From contig CP070682.1 in NCBI GenBank assembly GCA_020352595.1, positions 243,185-252,896 on the forward strand: a stretch of DNA of 9,712 nt. Direction: 5' to 3'. The notes under the pieces were generated by a model. It made no database searches and was not told the DNA's origin. It worked only from the letters and a program-made list of their open reading frames with translations. This stretch comes from a bacterium. GTDB lineage: Bacteria > BMS3Abin14. Each line of letters starts with the position of its first letter. The first letter of the stretch is position 1. This document shows, in pieces, positions 1 to 6,514 of this stretch. The position numbers and the translations under genes are program-made.

Positions 1-49
1 AAAGGAAGATCTTTCCGGAATCCTTCCCCCGGACATGCTTGACGTCCAT
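1..49 (-). CDS. 5' end of a gene running off the left edge; possibly glutaredoxin-like
   Basis: Reading leftward, an ATG at 49-47 is preceded by GGAGG (60-56) at an ideal 6-nt spacing and opens a frame that stays open to the window edge, giving MDVKHVRGKDSGKIFL. That is only 16 residues. The stretch KHVxGKDxGKIxL resembles, from memory, the N-terminus of small glutaredoxin-family proteins in which a Cys-x-x-Cys motif follows shortly after; the cysteines would lie outside the window, so this product is a guess. The gene is divergent from the operon that starts at 262, with about 210 bp of shared upstream region. Confidence is fair that a gene starts here and low for its function. Confidence 0.5.
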   Translation of the reverse strand, partial: MDVKHVRGKDSGKIFL

Positions 50-182
50 GGCTGACCTCCAGTTCGGCGGCCCCTCCCCTTATCCATATCTAGCACAGGG
101 AACCCTCAGTTTCCACAAGAGCCTGGCGCCCCCGGATCCCTCCACCGGGGCGACGACGGAAGCGCGCGCCTCCTCCAGTATG

Positions 183-191
183 TGTTAAAAT
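183..191 (+). promoter_or_regulatory. Extended -10 promoter candidate for the 262-3601 operon
   Basis: TGTTAAAAT at 183-191 is an extended -10 element: TG, one base, then TAAAAT, which matches TATAAT at five of six positions. It sits in the only AT-rich patch of the 50-261 intergenic region. No good -35 is visible 16-18 nt upstream, as is common for extended -10 promoters. The predicted start near 198 would give a leader of about 64 nt. A 6-bp inverted repeat (CCCCGG 130-135 / CCGGGG 145-150) lies further upstream; I assign it no role. This is a sequence-pattern call only. Confidence 0.35.
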
Positions 192-261
192 TTTCCTTAC
201 CGGCAAAAGTTCCGTCCGGGAAAGCGGCTGACGCGTCCCGCGGGCGGTGGGGAGGTGGGCG

Positions 262-549
262 ATGGAGAAGCTGGACAGGGAAAAGGCCGTGGGAGTGGTG
301 CGCGACTACTTCCGCAAGGTCGGGGTGGCCGCCGTCGAGGTGACCAGGGGCAGGATAGGCGTCGGGGACACCCTGCGGTTTCAGGGTGCCACCACGGACC
401 TGGTCCTGCGTGTGGATTCCATGCAGGTCAACCATCAGGACGTCATCGAGGCGGCCCAGGGGGAACTGGTGGGCATCAAGGTGGCCGAGAGGGTCAGGGA
501 GAACGACCTGGTTTTCCTGGAGGGGGGCGGGGGCGAAGAGGTCCTGTGA
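262..549 (+). CDS. EF-Tu domain-II-like small protein (translation elongation factor-like)
   Basis: This 95-residue protein looks like a stand-alone beta-barrel related to domain II of translational GTPases. Visible features are the VGVAAVEVTRGRIGVGDTL segment (about 19-38), a QGATTDLVLRVDSMQVNHQ segment (41-59) matching the 'ttDf.q.v.SMQi.h' pattern of this small family, and GIKVAERVRENDLVF (71-85), equivalent to the barrel-closing 'G.kv...vr.gD.vy' strand. It has no G domain, so it cannot be a GTPase. Its role is not established; an RNA or ribosome-associated function is only inferred. I chose ATG 262 because GGAGG at 251-255 is 6 nt upstream; a GTG at 247 lacks such a site. Its stop overlaps the next start by one base, so it is the first gene of a translationally coupled operon. 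Confidence 0.8.
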   Translation: MEKLDREKAVGVVRDYFRKVGVAAVEVTRGRIGVGDTLRFQGATTDLVLRVDSMQVNHQDVIEAAQGELVGIKVAERVRENDLVFLEGGGGEEVL

Positions 550-1298
550 TGCCCCTCCCCGGGCACCGCAACGAGGGATGGCACGCACCGGTGAGGCGCG
601 TGGTTTTCACGGCGGTGGTGCTGGCCTTTGCCGCCCTGGCGACACCGGCTCCGTCTGCCGGGAAGGATCCGACGGCCTCCAGCAGGGAGGCCATGGTGAG
701 GACCCAGATAGAGGCACGGGGGATCAGGGACCAGGCCGTCCTTCAGGCCATGCGGCAGGTTCCCCGCCACCGCTTCGTGCCCGAGGCGCGCGGGAAAGAG
801 GCCTACGGCGACCACCCTCTTCCCATCGGCCTCGGCCAGACCATATCGCAGCCCTACATCGTTGCCCTGATGACGGAACTGCTGGCGCTGGAGGAAGACC
901 ACAAGCTGTTCGAACTGGGGACCGGTTCGGGTTACCAGGCCGCCGTGGCTTCCAGGATCGCAGCCAGGGTGTTCACCGTGGAGATCTACGAGCAGCTGGC
1001 CGCCTCGGCCGCCGCCAGGCTCCGTGACCTGGGCTACGAAAACGTCGCCGTCCGCAACGGAGACGGCTATTCCGGGTGGCCGGAAGAGGCCCCCTTCGAC
1101 GCCATCGTCGTGACGGCCGCCGCAGATCACATCCCTCCCCCCCTCCTCGAGCAGCTCAAACCGGGAGGAAGGATGGTCATACCCCTGGGCAACCCGTTCT
1201 TCGTCCAGCAGCTTGTCCTCGTCACCAAGGACGCGGAGGGCCGGATCGAGGAAACGCCGGTGATCCCGGTGCGCTTCGTGCCCCTCCTGGGGCACTGA
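549..1298 (+). CDS. pcm: Protein-L-isoaspartate O-methyltransferase, predicted exported
   Basis: This enzyme transfers a methyl group from SAM to isoaspartyl residues and starts their repair. In the 249-residue product I see the PCMT signature GQTISQP (96-102), the SAM-binding loop ELGTGSGYQAA (122-132), the acidic strand end VFTVEIYEQL (141-150), VTAAADHIP (188-196), LKPGGRMVIPLG (203-214) and the C-terminal VRFVPL. The unusual part is residues 14-37: a basic VRR followed by a hydrophobic run and small residues, a probable Sec signal peptide or membrane anchor, which cytosolic E. coli Pcm lacks. The ATG at 549 overlaps the preceding TGA (TGATG), arguing for coupling; GTG 591 is an alternative start that keeps the signal segment. 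The next gene follows after 5 nt. Enzyme identity is confident; export is predicted. Confidence 0.92.
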   Translation: MPLPGHRNEGWHAPVRRVVFTAVVLAFAALATPAPSAGKDPTASSREAMVRTQIEARGIRDQAVLQAMRQVPRHRFVPEARGKEAYGDHPLPIGLGQTISQPYIVALMTELLALEEDHKLFELGTGSGYQAAVASRIAARVFTVEIYEQLAASAAARLRDLGYENVAVRNGDGYSGWPEEAPFDAIVVTAAADHIPPPLLEQLKPGGRMVIPLGNPFFVQQLVLVTKDAEGRIEETPVIPVRFVPLLGH

Positions 1299-1303
1299 TC
1301 CCC

Positions 1304-3601
1304 ATGAGGCTGCCCCTTTCCGTGTTCTGGCTCTCGGCCTCGACGCTGAGCTACGAGATCATCGTCATCCGGGTCCTGGCCCGGACCCACTGGCAGCCCT
1401 TCGTCACCCTTGCCATTTCCACGGCGCTCCTGGGTTTCGGTCTTGCAGGCACGCTCATGGTATGGAGCGGTGCCGGGGCATTCGGTCGGCGCGGGGCCCT
1501 TTACCCTCTCGCATGCGCCCTCGCGGCCCTCTCATTCCGCCCCGTGGTCCGTGTCGCCGAAGCGCTGGACCTCATCCCGGGGCTCATCTTCAGCGATCCC
1601 GGGCAGTGGCTGTCCCTGGGAGGCCTCATCGGCGTCCTGACCCTCCCCTTCGTCTTCGCCTCCTACGGGCTGGCTCTCCCCCTCCTGGAAAGGGAGAGCG
1701 TGGGAAAGTTCTACGGATCCAACCTGGCCGGGGCGTGCGCCGGCGTGGCCCTTGCCCTGGGGGGCATGGAGCTCCTTCCACCTCAATACCTGGCCCACGT
1801 CCCCTCGGCCTCGGCAGGCCTGGCCTGTCTCCTGGCGCTGTCCCATTACGGTCACCGCAGATCCCTTCCCGCAGCGGCGGCGGCCCTGGCCGCGCTGCTC
1901 GCCCTTCCAGCGGGTCCTGTCGCTTACGGGCCCTACAAGGACATCAGTTACGCCCTTCTCCTCCCCGACTCCAGGACCCTGGCGAGATCCTGGGGCGCGG
2001 CCGGGCTTCTGGAGGTTGTCGGGGCTCCGGCCATGAGGACGGCCCCGGGTCTTTCCACGAGGTTCCGGGGGCCCCTCCCGCCACAGGCAGCCCTGTACAG
2101 GGACGGCGACCGTGTGGGGACCCTCGTCCTGTCGGGGGAAGGGCAGGACGCCCATCCCCCATACCTTCAATGGCAGACGGCCGCCGCCCCATACGTCCTG
2201 TTTCAGGACCACCCGCGCGTGGTGGTCCTGGGTTTCGACGGCGGAGAGGAGGCCCTGAGGGCCTCCGCCAGCGGAGCGGGCCGCGTGCAGGTCATCGAAC
2301 CGGACGCCGCGGTGCACGGCCTGGTCAGGGACCATCCCGGGCTTTTTCCTCCGGGTCCCGGGGGCCGCCCCTTCGTCCGCGAGGTGGGCCTTGTCAGGTC
2401 CAATGCCAGGTGGCGTCTGGGCCGGGGGATCGCGGACATCGTGGTCATCCCCCTGGCCGGCAACCTCGCTTCGGCCGTGGCAGGATTCGGGGGGGCCGAA
2501 GAGGACTATCTTCTCACGGCCCAGGGGCTGGAAAGGGCGCTGGAGGAGCTCGGCACCGACGGCGTGCTCGCCATCACGGGCTGGAAGCAGGAGCCTCCCA
2601 CCGGGCGCATGAAGATCCTGGCCACCATCGGCACCATACCGGGGTTTCAGGAGGCGGGCCAGGTGCGGGACAAGGTCCGTGTCGTCACAGGGTGGTCCAC
2701 ATACACCATGCTGGTGTCCAGGAAGAGGCTGGAGCGAGGGGGCCTCTCCAGGCTGGAGTCCTTCTGCTCCGCCCGCGGCTTCCTCCTGTGGACACCCGGG
2801 GAGTACGGGCCGTCAGCCGCCGAAGAGGGCCGGGAGGGGCTGGATCTTCGGCCGGCCACGGACGCCAGGCCCTATCCGTGGCACACCCTGGGGGCAGGGC
2901 TCCTCCTCAAGGCCCTGGGCGGGGAAAGGGAGGAGGTGCTCCCGCGCATGGAGTGGGGTCTGCTGTTCCTGGTCATGGCGCTGGCCCTCGCGCTGGCGTT
3001 CATCCTCCTCTTCGTGCTGCTCACCGGAAGGCGCCCGTCCAACCGCAAAGGTTTGCCGCTGCTTGTCTATTTCGGCTGTCTCGGAGTGGGGTACATGGTC
3101 GTGGAGATCCTGGTCATCAAGCGGAGCGGGCTGCTCATCCCGGAACCGGCCAGAGCCGCCGCCCTGGTGGTGGCCCCCTTCCTCATATTCTCCGGCCTCG
3201 GCTCCTTCGCCGTGATCAAGGTGGAGCGCAGCCGCCTGGCGGGGGCATGGGTGTTTCCCGCCGTCGCCCTCGGGACGGTCCTTCTATACCTGGCCATCCC
3301 CGCGCTCCTGACGGCTCCGGAACCCTTCCAGCCTTTCCTGCTGGTGGCTCTGACGGCGCCCCTGGCCCTGATCATGGGGCTGCCCTTTCCCCTGGGGCTG
3401 AGGGTTCAGAGCCGTGACAGGGAGAGGTTCGTGCCGTGGGCCTGGGCCCTGTCGGGATACACGTCCACCCTGGGGAGCGCACTGGCGGGGGTGATGGCCG
3501 TGTTCACGGGCCTCGGTGCCCTTGTGGCTTTGGCGGCGGCCTCCTACCTGGCAGCCGGCGTGATCCTCGTGGCGACGCGGGGAAAGGGGTCTGCCTTGTA
3601 G
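1304..3601 (+). CDS. Polytopic membrane protein with a degenerate spermidine-synthase-like (SAM-fold) domain
   Basis: The 765-residue protein has three parts. Residues 1-205 hold about six hydrophobic segments and the family-like SYEIIVIRVLA (16-26) and FYGSNLAGACAGV (136-148). Residues about 215-530 form a soluble Rossmann-type domain: VVVLGFDGGEEALRA (306-320), VQVIEPDAAV (328-337), ADIVVIPLAG (377-386) and ATDARPYPWHTLG (518-530). Residues 550-757 hold about six more segments with MGLPFPLGLR (691-700) and PWAWALSGYTSTLGS (711-725). This is the layout of large membrane-bound spermidine-synthase homologues. The usual aspartates after the fourth strand are replaced by PLAGN, so polyamine synthesis is doubtful; substrate and activity are unknown. 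The start is ATG 1304, 5 nt after the PCMT stop, with no strong ribosome site, so coupling is likely. An upstream in-frame extension into PCMT would be an overlap artefact. Confidence 0.82.
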   Translation: MRLPLSVFWLSASTLSYEIIVIRVLARTHWQPFVTLAISTALLGFGLAGTLMVWSGAGAFGRRGALYPLACALAALSFRPVVRVAEALDLIPGLIFSDPGQWLSLGGLIGVLTLPFVFASYGLALPLLERESVGKFYGSNLAGACAGVALALGGMELLPPQYLAHVPSASAGLACLLALSHYGHRRSLPAAAAALAALLALPAGPVAYGPYKDISYALLLPDSRTLARSWGAAGLLEVVGAPAMRTAPGLSTRFRGPLPPQAALYRDGDRVGTLVLSGEGQDAHPPYLQWQTAAAPYVLFQDHPRVVVLGFDGGEEALRASASGAGRVQVIEPDAAVHGLVRDHPGLFPPGPGGRPFVREVGLVRSNARWRLGRGIADIVVIPLAGNLASAVAGFGGAEEDYLLTAQGLERALEELGTDGVLAITGWKQEPPTGRMKILATIGTIPGFQEAGQVRDKVRVVTGWSTYTMLVSRKRLERGGLSRLESFCSARGFLLWTPGEYGPSAAEEGREGLDLRPATDARPYPWHTLGAGLLLKALGGEREEVLPRMEWGLLFLVMALALALAFILLFVLLTGRRPSNRKGLPLLVYFGCLGVGYMVVEILVIKRSGLLIPEPARAAALVVAPFLIFSGLGSFAVIKVERSRLAGAWVFPAVALGTVLLYLAIPALLTAPEPFQPFLLVALTAPLALIMGLPFPLGLRVQSRDRERFVPWAWALSGYTSTLGSALAGVMAVFTGLGALVALAAASYLAAGVILVATRGKGSAL

Positions 3602-3604
3602 CGC

Positions 3605-3625
3605 GGCGCCCCCAGGCGGGGCGCC
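3605..3625. terminator. GC-rich hairpin after the three-gene operon
   Basis: GGCGCCCC (3605-3612) and GGGGCGCC (3618-3625) are perfect inverted copies with a 5-nt loop, starting 4 nt after the stop at 3601. There is no following T-run, so intrinsic termination is uncertain; it may act as a 3'-end stabiliser. Confidence 0.35.
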
Positions 3626-3649
3626 CGGAACCGTGAGGGGTTGCCGGTT

Positions 3650-3682
3650 CCCCGGGGACCCTTCCGCCCCCGGTCCCCGGGG
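3650..3682. terminator. Inverted repeat between convergent genes, possible bidirectional terminator
   Basis: CCCCGGGGACC (3650-3660) and GGTCCCCGGGG (3672-3682) are perfect 11-bp inverted copies around an 11-nt loop, midway between the convergent stops at 3601 and 3700. The symmetry and position suit a two-way transcription block, but neither side has a T-tract. Confidence 0.35.
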
Positions 3683-3699
3683 CCGCTTCCAGAGGCCTA

Positions 3700-4167
3700 T
3701 TACGTCATGGTCCTGCGGAACAGCTCCTCCTCGCTCTGAATGGGAAGGGGCACCACGAGGACGTCGCACGGGGCGTTGCGTATGACCTTCTCCGAGGCAT
3801 GGGAGACGAGGAGGCGCTCCATGCGGCCGGAGCTCTGATGGCTGCCGATGACGATGACGTCCGCCTCCTCCTCCAGGGCGGCGGCGAGGATCTCCTTGAA
3901 GGGGATCCCGAAGCTGATCCTGAAGACGGTGCCGGGGGCGTTGCGGGCCACGAACCTCTCCATGCTCTTCGTGGCTTCCTGCAGGAGTGTTTCCCGGGCC
4001 AGCTCCGTGGACAGGTGCGGGATGTGGAAGCCGGCGAAAGCGGAAGGGTCGAGGACCACGTGCAGGAGAACGATCTCGTCCTCCTCCCGCAGGATGAGAC
4101 GGGCCCTTTCCAGGACCCTGACCGAATAGGCGCTCAGGTCTATCGGCACGAGGATCTTCCTTCCCAT
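3700..4167 (-). CDS. Universal stress protein (UspA family)
   Basis: A 155-residue single Usp domain. It opens with KILVPIDLSAYS (4-15), the usual first strand with its conserved aspartate (D10), has the second strand IVLLHVV (32-38), then ADVIVIGSHQSSGRMERLL (102-120) and SHASEKVIRNAPCDVLVVP (122-140), the family's C-terminal signature. The ATP-binding pattern G-x2-G-x9-G-S/T is only partly kept: G108 is present, but Q111 and V121 stand at the next two glycine positions, so nucleotide binding may be altered or lost. Usp proteins are cytosolic dimers linked to stress survival; a specific role cannot be read here. The ATG at 4167 follows a GAAAGGGGGGG purine run. It lies 31 nt downstream of the MBL gene, so the two probably form one transcript. 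Confidence 0.92.
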   Translation of the reverse strand: MGRKILVPIDLSAYSVRVLERARLILREEDEIVLLHVVLDPSAFAGFHIPHLSTELARETLLQEATKSMERFVARNAPGTVFRISFGIPFKEILAAALEEEADVIVIGSHQSSGRMERLLVSHASEKVIRNAPCDVLVVPLPIQSEEELFRRTMT

Positions 4168-4198
4168 GCCGCCCCCCCTTTCTCCGAGGTCCCGCCCC

Positions 4199-4936
4199 CT
4201 ACTTCATCCTCCGGACCCGGACCTGGATGTCCGTCTCCTTTGCCAGGAGCTCGGCGATCCTGCCCACGTCCGTCTCACCGTAGTGATAGGGGTAAAGGAA
4301 AGCCGGCCGGATCATCATGGCGGCGTCGGCCGCCATCTCGGGGGTCATCGTGTATGGCAGGTTGGCGGGAATAAAAGCGATGTCGATGGCGTCGAGCCCC
4401 TTCATCTCCATTATGTTCTCGGTGTCTCCGGCGATGTAAACGCGCTTGTCGGCGAAGGTGACGATGTATCCGTTGTCCCTTCCCCGCGGGTGGAAAGGCT
4501 CCCCGCCGTCACGCTTGTGAACCACATTGTAGGCCGGCACAGCCTCCACCTTCAGCCCCAGGACCTCCGTCTTCTGGCCGTTCTCGAGGCTCCGCGCGCC
4601 CTCTATCCTGGCCGCGGAAGCGGGGTTTGCCAGGATCACCGTGGACTTTTTCCGGATGGGGTCCAGGGCCTTGGGGTCCAGGTGGTCCCTGTGCTCGTGG
4701 GTGATGAGGATGACGTCGGCGTCAGGCAGCCGCTGGTAATCGGCGAGGCTCGAGTAAGGGTCGACGTGCACGACCTTGCCTCCAAAGGTGAACATGAGCG
4801 TCCCGTGCCCGATGAAGGTTATGACCAGGTCTCCCTCCGATGTGGCGAAGGTGTCCGTTTCAAAGGCTTCGGCAGCGGGCGCGGCCGATGCCGCCAGCAG
4901 CAGCAGAACGGGGGAGAGAAGGATGAGCCCTTTCAA
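4199..4936 (-). CDS. Exported MBL-fold metallo-hydrolase (UlaG/UPF0173-like)
   Basis: A 245-residue protein with an N-terminal signal peptide (hydrophobic 3-20, likely cleavage after AEA near 24) followed by a metallo-beta-lactamase fold. Metal ligands are visible: the THEHRDHLD motif gives H80, H82, D84 and H85; H140 in YNVVHKR, D171 in YIAGDTE and H218 in YPYHYGETD complete a two-metal site. The short, compact layout with GHGTLMFTFGGKVVHVDPY (43-61) resembles the UlaG/UPF0173 branch rather than true beta-lactamases. Substrate is unknown; export suggests action in the periplasm. The start is TTG at 4936: GGAGGT (4947-4942 on the minus strand) is 5 nt upstream and no better start fits. It is the first gene of an operon with the Usp gene. 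Confidence 0.88.
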   Translation of the reverse strand: MKGLILLSPVLLLLAASAAPAAEAFETDTFATSEGDLVITFIGHGTLMFTFGGKVVHVDPYSSLADYQRLPDADVILITHEHRDHLDPKALDPIRKKSTVILANPASAARIEGARSLENGQKTEVLGLKVEAVPAYNVVHKRDGGEPFHPRGRDNGYIVTFADKRVYIAGDTENIMEMKGLDAIDIAFIPANLPYTMTPEMAADAAMMIRPAFLYPYHYGETDVGRIAELLAKETDIQVRVRRMK

Positions 4937-4955
4937 ATTGCACCTCCCGGCGCGG

Positions 4956-4969
4956 GGACCTGAAGGTCC
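4956..4969 (-). promoter_or_regulatory. Small hairpin in the leader of the MBL-usp operon
   Basis: On the minus strand GGACC-TTCA-GGTCC forms a 5-bp stem with a tetraloop, between the predicted transcription start near 4982 and the ribosome site at 4947. It could influence translation or mRNA stability; there is no direct evidence. Confidence 0.3.
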
Positions 4970-4988
4970 GGTGGATTTGTATGCTTAA

Positions 4989-5017
4989 ATTATAGTGGGT
5001 GTTGCCCCATGCGTCCA
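4989..5017 (-). promoter_or_regulatory. Sigma-70-type promoter for the MBL-usp operon
   Basis: The minus strand carries a perfect TATAAT (4994-4989) and, 17 nt upstream, TGGACG (5017-5012), which matches TTGACA at four of six positions. The predicted start near 4982 gives a leader of about 45 nt ending in the GGAGGT site of the TTG start. It is the best promoter match in the window for a known downstream gene. Confidence 0.6.
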
Positions 5018-5028
5018 ACCATCCGGCC

Positions 5029-5094
5029 GCAAGGGGCTTGATAATCGGTCGCCGATTGCCGATAGTGGGCTTCGTAGCCCGTTGTGCCCCTTGC
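5029..5094. repeat. Structured 66-bp intergenic element with heptamers, hairpin and terminal inverted repeat
   Basis: GCAAGGGGC (5029-5037) and GCCCCTTGC (5086-5094) are perfect 9-bp inverted ends. Inside lie the adjacent heptamers CCGATTG (5052-5058) and CCGATAG (5059-5065), two weaker preceding units in the same 7-nt phase, an ATCGG-TCG-CCGAT snapback (5044-5056), and the hairpin GGGCT-TCGT-AGCCC (5067-5080). The right end is 7 nt before the AAGGAG of the next gene, so it probably lies in that gene's leader. It may be a small dispersed repeat or a leader structure. Confidence 0.45.
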
Positions 5095-5113
5095 AGGCTG
5101 AAAGGAGTCCCCC

Positions 5114-5689
5114 ATAGAAAAGGCACCTCCCACCCTGACCCCCAGGCAGACCTTCGCCGTTCTCAACATCGTCTGGGCGGCCCTGGTGCTCCTGATCCTG
5201 GCCCTGGGCGCGGCGGCCTGGGTCTTCCGCCCCGCGCGGGACGGCGGCGTGCGGCCGCACGCCGCCGCCGTGGTCCTGGGCGTGGTCAGCATCGCCATCC
5301 TGGTCCTCCAGGCCAGGCTGAAGGGCAATCTGTCCGACGCGCGGATGTTTCCCCGCTTCCTGGACCTCGACTCCTGGGGCCTGAGCCCGGCCGCGGCCCA
5401 GAGGCTGAGGAACCTCACGCTGCCGGAGCGCGCGGACCACCTGATGCTGCAGGCCCATGTGGTCTTCCGGTTCTTCATATGGGGGCTTGGTGTGGTGGTG
5501 GGCGTGTTCGGCCTGGCCCTGGCCCTCTGGTCCGGACAGTGGAGGTTCACGGCCCTTTTCGGGGTGGTGGCCCTGACCATCCTCTTCTACAATTACCCCA
5601 GCTATCCGGATTTCGTGAAGCAGAACGAGAGATGGAAGGTTTACCTGGAAGAGGGGCGGGGAGGGAAAAAACCGGGTTCAGGGCCTTGA
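5114..5689 (+). CDS. Unrecognised four-helix membrane protein with an apparent AUA start
   Basis: I do not recognise a family. Read from ATA at 5114 the product is 191 residues with four likely membrane helices (about 16-38, 48-67, 120-139, 145-160), a polar loop between helices 2 and 3 (68-119) and a charged C-terminal tail with KQNERWKVYLEEG. The start choice rests on AAGGAG at 5102-5107, 6 nt before the ATA, and an in-frame TGA at 5099-5101; no ATG, GTG or TTG occurs in this frame before GTG 5186. Starting at 5186 would cut helix 1 in half and has no ribosome site. The ATA is either a true rare start or a consensus error for ATG. The last codons, including the stop, lie in a heptamer repeat island. 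It is divergent from the MBL operon and convergent with the Sel1 gene. Confidence 0.65.
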   Translation: MEKAPPTLTPRQTFAVLNIVWAALVLLILALGAAAWVFRPARDGGVRPHAAAVVLGVVSIAILVLQARLKGNLSDARMFPRFLDLDSWGLSPAAAQRLRNLTLPERADHLMLQAHVVFRFFIWGLGVVVGVFGLALALWSGQWRFTALFGVVALTILFYNYPSYPDFVKQNERWKVYLEEGRGGKKPGSGP

Positions 5690-5748
5690 GTCCAGAGCCC
5701 GGAGCAGAGAACCCCGGCCCCTGAACCCTCAACGCTGAACCCTGAACA
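5674..5748. repeat. Heptamer repeat island 1 (inverted GAACC-type arms)
   Basis: The right arm 5721-5748 is four exact-phase heptamers: CTGAACC, CTCAACG, CTGAACC, CTGAACA. The left arm (GGGTTCAGGG 5674-5683, then CCTTGAG 5685-5691) is an inverted copy; GGGTTCAGGG pairs perfectly with CCCTGAACCC (5719-5728) over a 35-nt spacer. The island covers the last codons of the gene ending at 5689 and almost reaches the end of the convergent Sel1 gene at 5754, so it could act as a two-way terminator or mRNA end structure. It shares 28 of 31 bases with the right arm of the island near 7464. Confidence 0.7.
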
Positions 5749-5753
5749 CTCTT

Positions 5754-6479
5754 CTATTCTCCCTTCATCCGGCTCTGGTTGGCCCTTTCGATCTCACTCT
5801 CCAGCCTCTGGGCCAGGAAGTTGTCCGGATCGAACCTCCTTATGGACACCAGGCAGTCGAAGGCCTTGACCAGGTTGTCCGCCTCCAGGCTGGACCTGCC
5901 CAGGTTGAAGAGCCACTGTGCGAGCTCGTCTTGGGAGGTGTCGGTGATGCGGCCGTCGAACATCATCTCAGAGATGTTGAAGACGGCGCTCTCCTCCCCC
6001 TGGGCCGCGGCCATCCGGAACCACTTTTCGGCGTTGGCGTCGCTCTGCTCTACGCCGACGCCGTCCAGGTGGAGCTTCCCGTAAAAGGACTGGGCGTAGG
6101 CGTGGCCGCGCTCCGCAGAGGCCTTGATGGCCTTGACGGCGGGCTTTTCCGGCGAGAATCCCTGTCCCTTGATGAGCATGGTGCCGAGCTTCATTTTAGA
6201 GCCGGTGTCGCCCTTCTCCGCGGCCTGCCAGAACCACAGGGCCGCCTCGTCAGCGTCCGGCTCCGTTCCAACGCCCCTCTCGTGCATGAAGCCCAGGTTG
6301 AACATGGCCGTGGGTTCTCCCTGCTGTGCCGCACGGCGCAGCCATGTCAGGGCCTCCTCGAAGTCCTGCTCTATCCCCTCGCCTGCGGCGAGCATGGTCC
6401 CCAGGGCCGCCTGGGCCTCGGCATCGCCCTCCTCGGCGGCCCTCCTCAGGGCTGCGAGTTTCTCCGCGTGTTCTTCCAT
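5754..6479 (-). CDS. Sel1-repeat (SLR/TPR-like) protein
   Basis: A 241-residue protein made mainly of Sel1-like repeats, the 36-residue helix pairs marked by A..LG.m...G.G...d...A..W...AA..G. Clear units run about 20-54 (AQAALGTMLAAGEGIEQDF), 56-90 (AMFNLGFMHERGVGTEPDA), 92-126 (SKMKLGTMLIKGQGF) and 128-161 (AQSFYGKLHLDGVG...AEKWFRMAAAQG), with a degenerate fifth near 163-190; a helical tail follows. There is no signal peptide or membrane segment, so it is probably cytosolic. Such repeats are protein-binding scaffolds; the partner is unknown. The ATG at 6479 follows GGAGGT at 5-nt spacing. It is divergent from the DUF429 gene and convergent with the gene ending at 5689. Confidence 0.9.
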   Translation of the reverse strand: MEEHAEKLAALRRAAEEGDAEAQAALGTMLAAGEGIEQDFEEALTWLRRAAQQGEPTAMFNLGFMHERGVGTEPDADEAALWFWQAAEKGDTGSKMKLGTMLIKGQGFSPEKPAVKAIKASAERGHAYAQSFYGKLHLDGVGVEQSDANAEKWFRMAAAQGEESAVFNISEMMFDGRITDTSQDELAQWLFNLGRSSLEADNLVKAFDCLVSIRRFDPDNFLAQRLESEIERANQSRMKGE

Positions 6480-6514
6480 CTGCTACCTCCCTGGCTGTGT
6501 GTTCCTTCGGGCCA

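Noticed and set aside
435..1295. Minus-strand frame of 286 codons opposite the PCMT gene
   Set aside because: It is the shadow of a strongly conserved PCMT coding sequence; no motif or start signal supports it.
1076..1303. Upstream extension of the membrane protein into the PCMT gene
   Set aside because: Those codons are the out-of-frame shadow of PCMT; the hydrophobic N-terminus begins at ATG 1304.
1462..3417. 651-codon plus-strand frame inside the membrane protein gene
   Set aside because: The translation is dominated by G, R and P, has no ribosome site or domain, and overlaps a gene with clear membrane segments and family motifs.
4999..5724. Alternative 241-codon plus frame overlapping the four-helix membrane protein
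   Set aside because: It gives an R/G/P-rich product without hydrophobic helices; the ribosome site at 5102-5107 and the membrane pattern support the frame from 5114.
5674..5748. Heptamer array as a CRISPR or coding repeat
   Set aside because: Units are 7 nt with no spacers, and there are no cas genes; period 7 is not compatible with codon repeats.
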